The translations under genes and the position numbers were made by a program. The notes beneath the pieces were generated by a model. It saw only the letters and a program-made list of their open reading frames with translations, searched no databases and was not told the DNA's origin. DNA of 64,000 nt from contig NZ_CP014480.1 in NCBI RefSeq assembly GCF_001580365.1, forward strand, positions 186,001-250,000. The letters run 5' to 3'. Below are positions 61,575-64,000 of this stretch, one piece after another (position 1 is the stretch's first letter; each line of letters opens with the position of its first letter). This DNA comes from Kocuria turfanensis (GTDB lineage: Bacteria > Actinomycetota > Actinomycetes > Actinomycetales > Micrococcaceae).

Positions 61575-61672
61575 GGCGGTCTTCCCCCGGCGGACGGCGG
61601 AGCGCGGAACGGCGCACGTGTGCCCATGGTCCCCGGCGTGGGCCGGACCGGTCCACGCGCGTGGCCGGATCG

Positions 61673-62422
61673 TTAGCCGGGCAGGCAGTCCTGCGTCACG
61701 AGCAGCAGCGTCTCCTCGGTCCCGCGGACCCCGGCGCCCGGCGTGCGCTCCAGCGGGGCGCCGGCGCGCACGGCCGCGACCGCCTCGGCCTTGTCCGCCC
61801 CGGCCACCAGGAACCAGACCCGCCGCGCCGCGTTGACGAGCGGCAGGGTCATGCTGATCCGGTCCGGCGGGGGCTTGGGGGAGCCGTGCACCGCGACCAC
61901 GGTGGCCTCGGGGTCGTGGACGTGCGGCAGGCCGGGGAACAGGGACGCCACGTGGCCGTCCGGCCCCAGGCCCAGCAGGGAGAGGTCGAAGACGGGAAAC
62001 GCCTCCGTGCGCTGCTCCGCGTCGGCCGCGGCGGCGAGCTCGCGCCGGTAGTCGAGGGCGGCGTCCTCCGCCGTGGCGAACTCGCCGGCGTCGCCCATGT
62101 AGTGCACCCGGTCCGGGTTCAGGGTCAGGGCCCCGCCGAGGGCCTCCACGGCCTGGACGCAGTTGCGCTCGGGGCTGTCCTCGGCCACGAAGCGTTCGTC
62201 CGACCACCACACGTTCACGCGCGACCAGTCGACCTCGGCACGGCGCGGCGAGGCGCCGAGCGCGGCGAGCACGGCGGCGCCCATGCTCCCGCCCGTGAGG
62301 ACGACCGTGGCCTCCCCGCGCTCCTCCTGCGCCTCCGCGAGCACGGCCAGGGCCCGCTCGGCGCTCTCCGCGGCGAGCGTGGCCTTGTCCGGGTGCGGGA
62401 CCGTCTCGGCACCGGGGCTCAC
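61673..62422 (-). CDS. pgl: 6-phosphogluconolactonase
   Basis: Hydrolyses 6-phosphoglucono-lactone in the oxidative pentose phosphate pathway. 249 residues, DevB/NagB-like fold: LTGGSMGAAVLAAL, VNVWWSDERFVAEDSPERN and LLGLGPDGHVASLFPG are the family signature. GTG at 62422 overlaps the opcA stop (GTGA). Third gene of zwf-opcA-pgl. Confidence 0.96.
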   Translation of the reverse strand: MSPGAETVPHPDKATLAAESAERALAVLAEAQEERGEATVVLTGGSMGAAVLAALGASPRRAEVDWSRVNVWWSDERFVAEDSPERNCVQAVEALGGALTLNPDRVHYMGDAGEFATAEDAALDYRRELAAAADAEQRTEAFPVFDLSLLGLGPDGHVASLFPGLPHVHDPEATVVAVHGSPKPPPDRISMTLPLVNAARRVWFLVAGADKAEAVAAVRAGAPLERTPGAGVRGTEETLLLVTQDCLPG

Positions 62423-63534
62423 GCGCGGTCCTCCCCGGGGGCGGTGGACGCGGCCTGCGCGACCGGCTCGGACGGCGGCACGGCGGTCCCGGGATCCGCC
62501 GGGTCGACCCCGGCCGGGGTCACCGGCTGGTCCGCGTCGGCGCGGCCCCCGCCGTGCTCGGCCAGGAACCGCGCCGCCCCGGGCGCCAGCTCCCCGGTGG
62601 TGTCGAGGATCCGGGCGACCCGGACGTCCCGCAGACCGGTGGTCAGCACCTCGCCGTACACCTCGTCGGGGTCGAGGCGACGCAGCTCCTCGGCGATGCA
62701 GGCGTTGAGGTCCCGCACGGGCATGGCGATCTGCTGGTCCGGCTGGCCCGGCTGACGGAGCCAGGCAACGGTGCGGCCGGGCCGCTCGAGCACGATCTCG
62801 CCGTCGTCCCGCACCAGGGTGACGCGGTCCAGGCGGCGGGGGCCCGGGTTGTTCACGAAGGTCACCTCGGCGTCGAGCCGGGTGCCCAGCCAGGTGCCCA
62901 GCAGCACCACGCTGGGGGAGCGGCCGCAGCCCTCGACGACGACCTCGCGCACGGGCGCGGGATCGGCCTGGTCGAGGACCGCCGCGAGCTGGATCCGCCA
63001 GTTGGTGACCCGCGTCCAGGCGAGGTCGGTGTCGCCCGGCACGTACCGTCGGCGCAGCTCCGCGAGGGTCTCGTAGGCGTCGTCGCTGCGCGCGGAGTCC
63101 ATGATCCGCCGGTGGGCGATCCCGGCGATCGAGGAGGTGTGCGGTGAGGGCGGCGGCACGGTGTGCGGCCACCAGGCGACGATGGGCGCGTCCGGCAGCA
63201 GCAGGGCCGAGAACAGGGTCTCCGTGGGCTCGGCCAGCTCGCCGTAGCCGTGCAGCAGGATGACCTCCGACGCCCCGGCGTCCCCGCCCATGCGCAGCTG
63301 GGCGTCGAGCCGGGTCTCCTCGGACGAGGAGTGCGCCACGTGCACGAGGATCCGGCACGGGTGCTCGTGGCTGGCGAAGTTCGCGGCCTCCAGCGCGGCC
63401 TCCGAGTGCCCGGCCTGGGCGAGGATCACCAGCGTGAGCACCCGGCCCAGCGTCACGACGCCGTGCTGGTCCCTCAGCTGGTTCAGCTTCTTGTCGATGG
63501 CCGAGGTGGTGGTGTTCTCCATCGAAACGATCAC
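62419..63534 (-). CDS. opcA: Glucose-6-phosphate dehydrogenase assembly protein OpcA
   Basis: 371-residue OpcA, needed for assembly or redox activation of glucose-6-phosphate dehydrogenase. Characteristic N-terminus about KKLNQLRDQHGVVTLGRV and central VAWWPHTVPPPS and LAWTRVTNWRIQLA. The C-terminal about 35 residues are Pro/Ala-rich, poorly conserved. GTG at 63534 overlaps the zwf stop by 4 bp and follows GGAGG; an upstream in-frame start is rejected as it overlaps zwf. Confidence 0.95.
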   Translation of the reverse strand: MIVSMENTTTSAIDKKLNQLRDQHGVVTLGRVLTLVILAQAGHSEAALEAANFASHEHPCRILVHVAHSSSEETRLDAQLRMGGDAGASEVILLHGYGELAEPTETLFSALLLPDAPIVAWWPHTVPPPSPHTSSIAGIAHRRIMDSARSDDAYETLAELRRRYVPGDTDLAWTRVTNWRIQLAAVLDQADPAPVREVVVEGCGRSPSVVLLGTWLGTRLDAEVTFVNNPGPRRLDRVTLVRDDGEIVLERPGRTVAWLRQPGQPDQQIAMPVRDLNACIAEELRRLDPDEVYGEVLTTGLRDVRVARILDTTGELAPGAARFLAEHGGGRADADQPVTPAGVDPADPGTAVPPSEPVAQAASTAPGEDRA

Positions 63535-64000
63535 GGTCGCCTCCAGACGCGTCCGTCGCGGGCCAGCAGCTCGTCGGCGGCGGCGGGTCCCCAGGACCCC
63601 GGCGCGTACGGCTCCGGCTTGATCTCCTGCTGCTCCCAGCACTGCTCGAAGGGGTCGAGGATGCGCCAGGACAGCTCGACCTCCTCGTGGTCCGGGAACA
63701 GCGGTGGCTCCCCGAGCAGCACGTCGAGGATGAGGCGCTCGTAGGCCTCGGGGCTGGACTCGGTGAACGAGTGGCCGTAGCCGAAGTCCATGGTGACGTC
63801 GCGGATCTCCGACTGCGTCCCGGGCACCTTGGAGCCCAGCCGGATGGTCACGCCCTCGTCGGGCTGGATCCGGATCACGATGACGTTCTGCCCGAGGGCC
63901 TCGTGCCCGTTGTCCCCGAACAGCAGGTTGGGGGAGTTCTTGAACTGCACCGCGATCTCGGTGACGCGCCGGCCCAGGCGCTTGCCGGCGCGCAGGTAGA
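63531..64000 (-). CDS. zwf: Glucose-6-phosphate dehydrogenase, C-terminal part
   Basis: Only the last ~156 residues are in the window; the gene continues past the right edge on the minus strand. Visible: YLRAGKRLGRRVTEIAVQF, the LLFGDNGHEALGQNVIVIRIQPDEG segment split across strands, and YERLILDVLLGE, all typical of the Zwf C-terminal domain. It catalyses NADP-dependent oxidation of glucose-6-phosphate. First of the visible zwf-opcA-pgl operon. Confidence 0.97.
   Translation of the reverse strand, partial: YLRAGKRLGRRVTEIAVQFKNSPNLLFGDNGHEALGQNVIVIRIQPDEGVTIRLGSKVPGTQSEIRDVTMDFGYGHSFTESSPEAYERLILDVLLGEPPLFPDHEEVELSWRILDPFEQCWEQQEIKPEPYAPGSWGPAAADELLARDGRVWRRP

Overview
The window is GC-rich chromosomal DNA (roughly 70 percent or more by eye) from an actinobacterium. 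The gene orders rpsA..coaE..uvrB, uvrA..uvrC-rapZ-yvcK-whiA-gap-pgk-tpiA-secG and zwf-opcA-pgl, an ANTAR regulator next to polA, OpcA, an Eis-type acetyltransferase, and -10-only leaderless promoters all point to Actinomycetota. The overall set fits the family Micrococcaceae (Kocuria or a close relative), but no 16S or other decisive marker is present, so the genus is an inference.

Layout. 1-6 kb: gltB (3' part)-gltD, then pyk and an overlapping PaaI-type thioesterase, with a tRNA-Leu(CAA) on the minus strand. 6-18.8 kb: core genes pdtaR, polA, eis-like, rpsA, yigZ-like, a GH13 enzyme and coaE, followed by a BCCT transporter and a small orphan protein. 18.9-25.7 kb: an accessory block that separates coaE from uvrB. 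It holds a complete IS21-family element (18918-21575) flanked by a 5-bp duplication, a stand-alone PD-(D/E)XK nuclease, two tandem paralogous orphan genes (one broken by several frameshifts) and a secreted polysaccharide deacetylase. 26-32 kb: a DUF1206 membrane protein, uvrB, and two TerC manganese exporters, each behind its own yybP-ykoY (Mn) riboswitch. 32-42 kb, minus strand: a DEAD/DEAH RNA helicase downstream of a HEAT-repeat GT4 glycosyltransferase, a second glycosyltransferase and a large patatin-like membrane protein. 42-46 kb: a BASS transporter overlapping a metallo-beta-lactamase gene, and a divergent marR-MFS efflux pair with a palindromic operator on its promoter. 46-59 kb: uvrA-HAD-uvrC, rapZ-yvcK-whiA, gap, pgk, tpiA, secG. 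59-64 kb: an FAD oxidoreductase facing a SARP-family regulator, then pgl-opcA-zwf (minus strand, zwf cut by the window end).

How the genes work together. Central carbon metabolism dominates: lower glycolysis (gap, pgk, tpiA, pyk), the oxidative pentose phosphate entry (zwf, opcA, pgl), YvcK and RapZ as envelope and carbon-flow regulators, and ammonia assimilation (gltBD). DNA repair is also prominent: polA, uvrA, uvrB and uvrC are all present, and polA, uvrA and uvrB appear to be read from leaderless transcripts. Nine genes show a TANNNT hexamer exactly 6 or 7 nt before the start codon. Many operon junctions overlap by 4 bp (ATGA or GTGA), which implies translational coupling.

The most unusual regions are the degraded orphan-paralog pair beside the solitary nuclease and IS21 element, the glycosyltransferase/patatin operon, and several regulatory structures: tandem Mn riboswitches, a 64-bp perfect palindrome, an extended -10 hidden in the tpiA coding region, and 11-bp-spaced direct repeats near the SARP gene.
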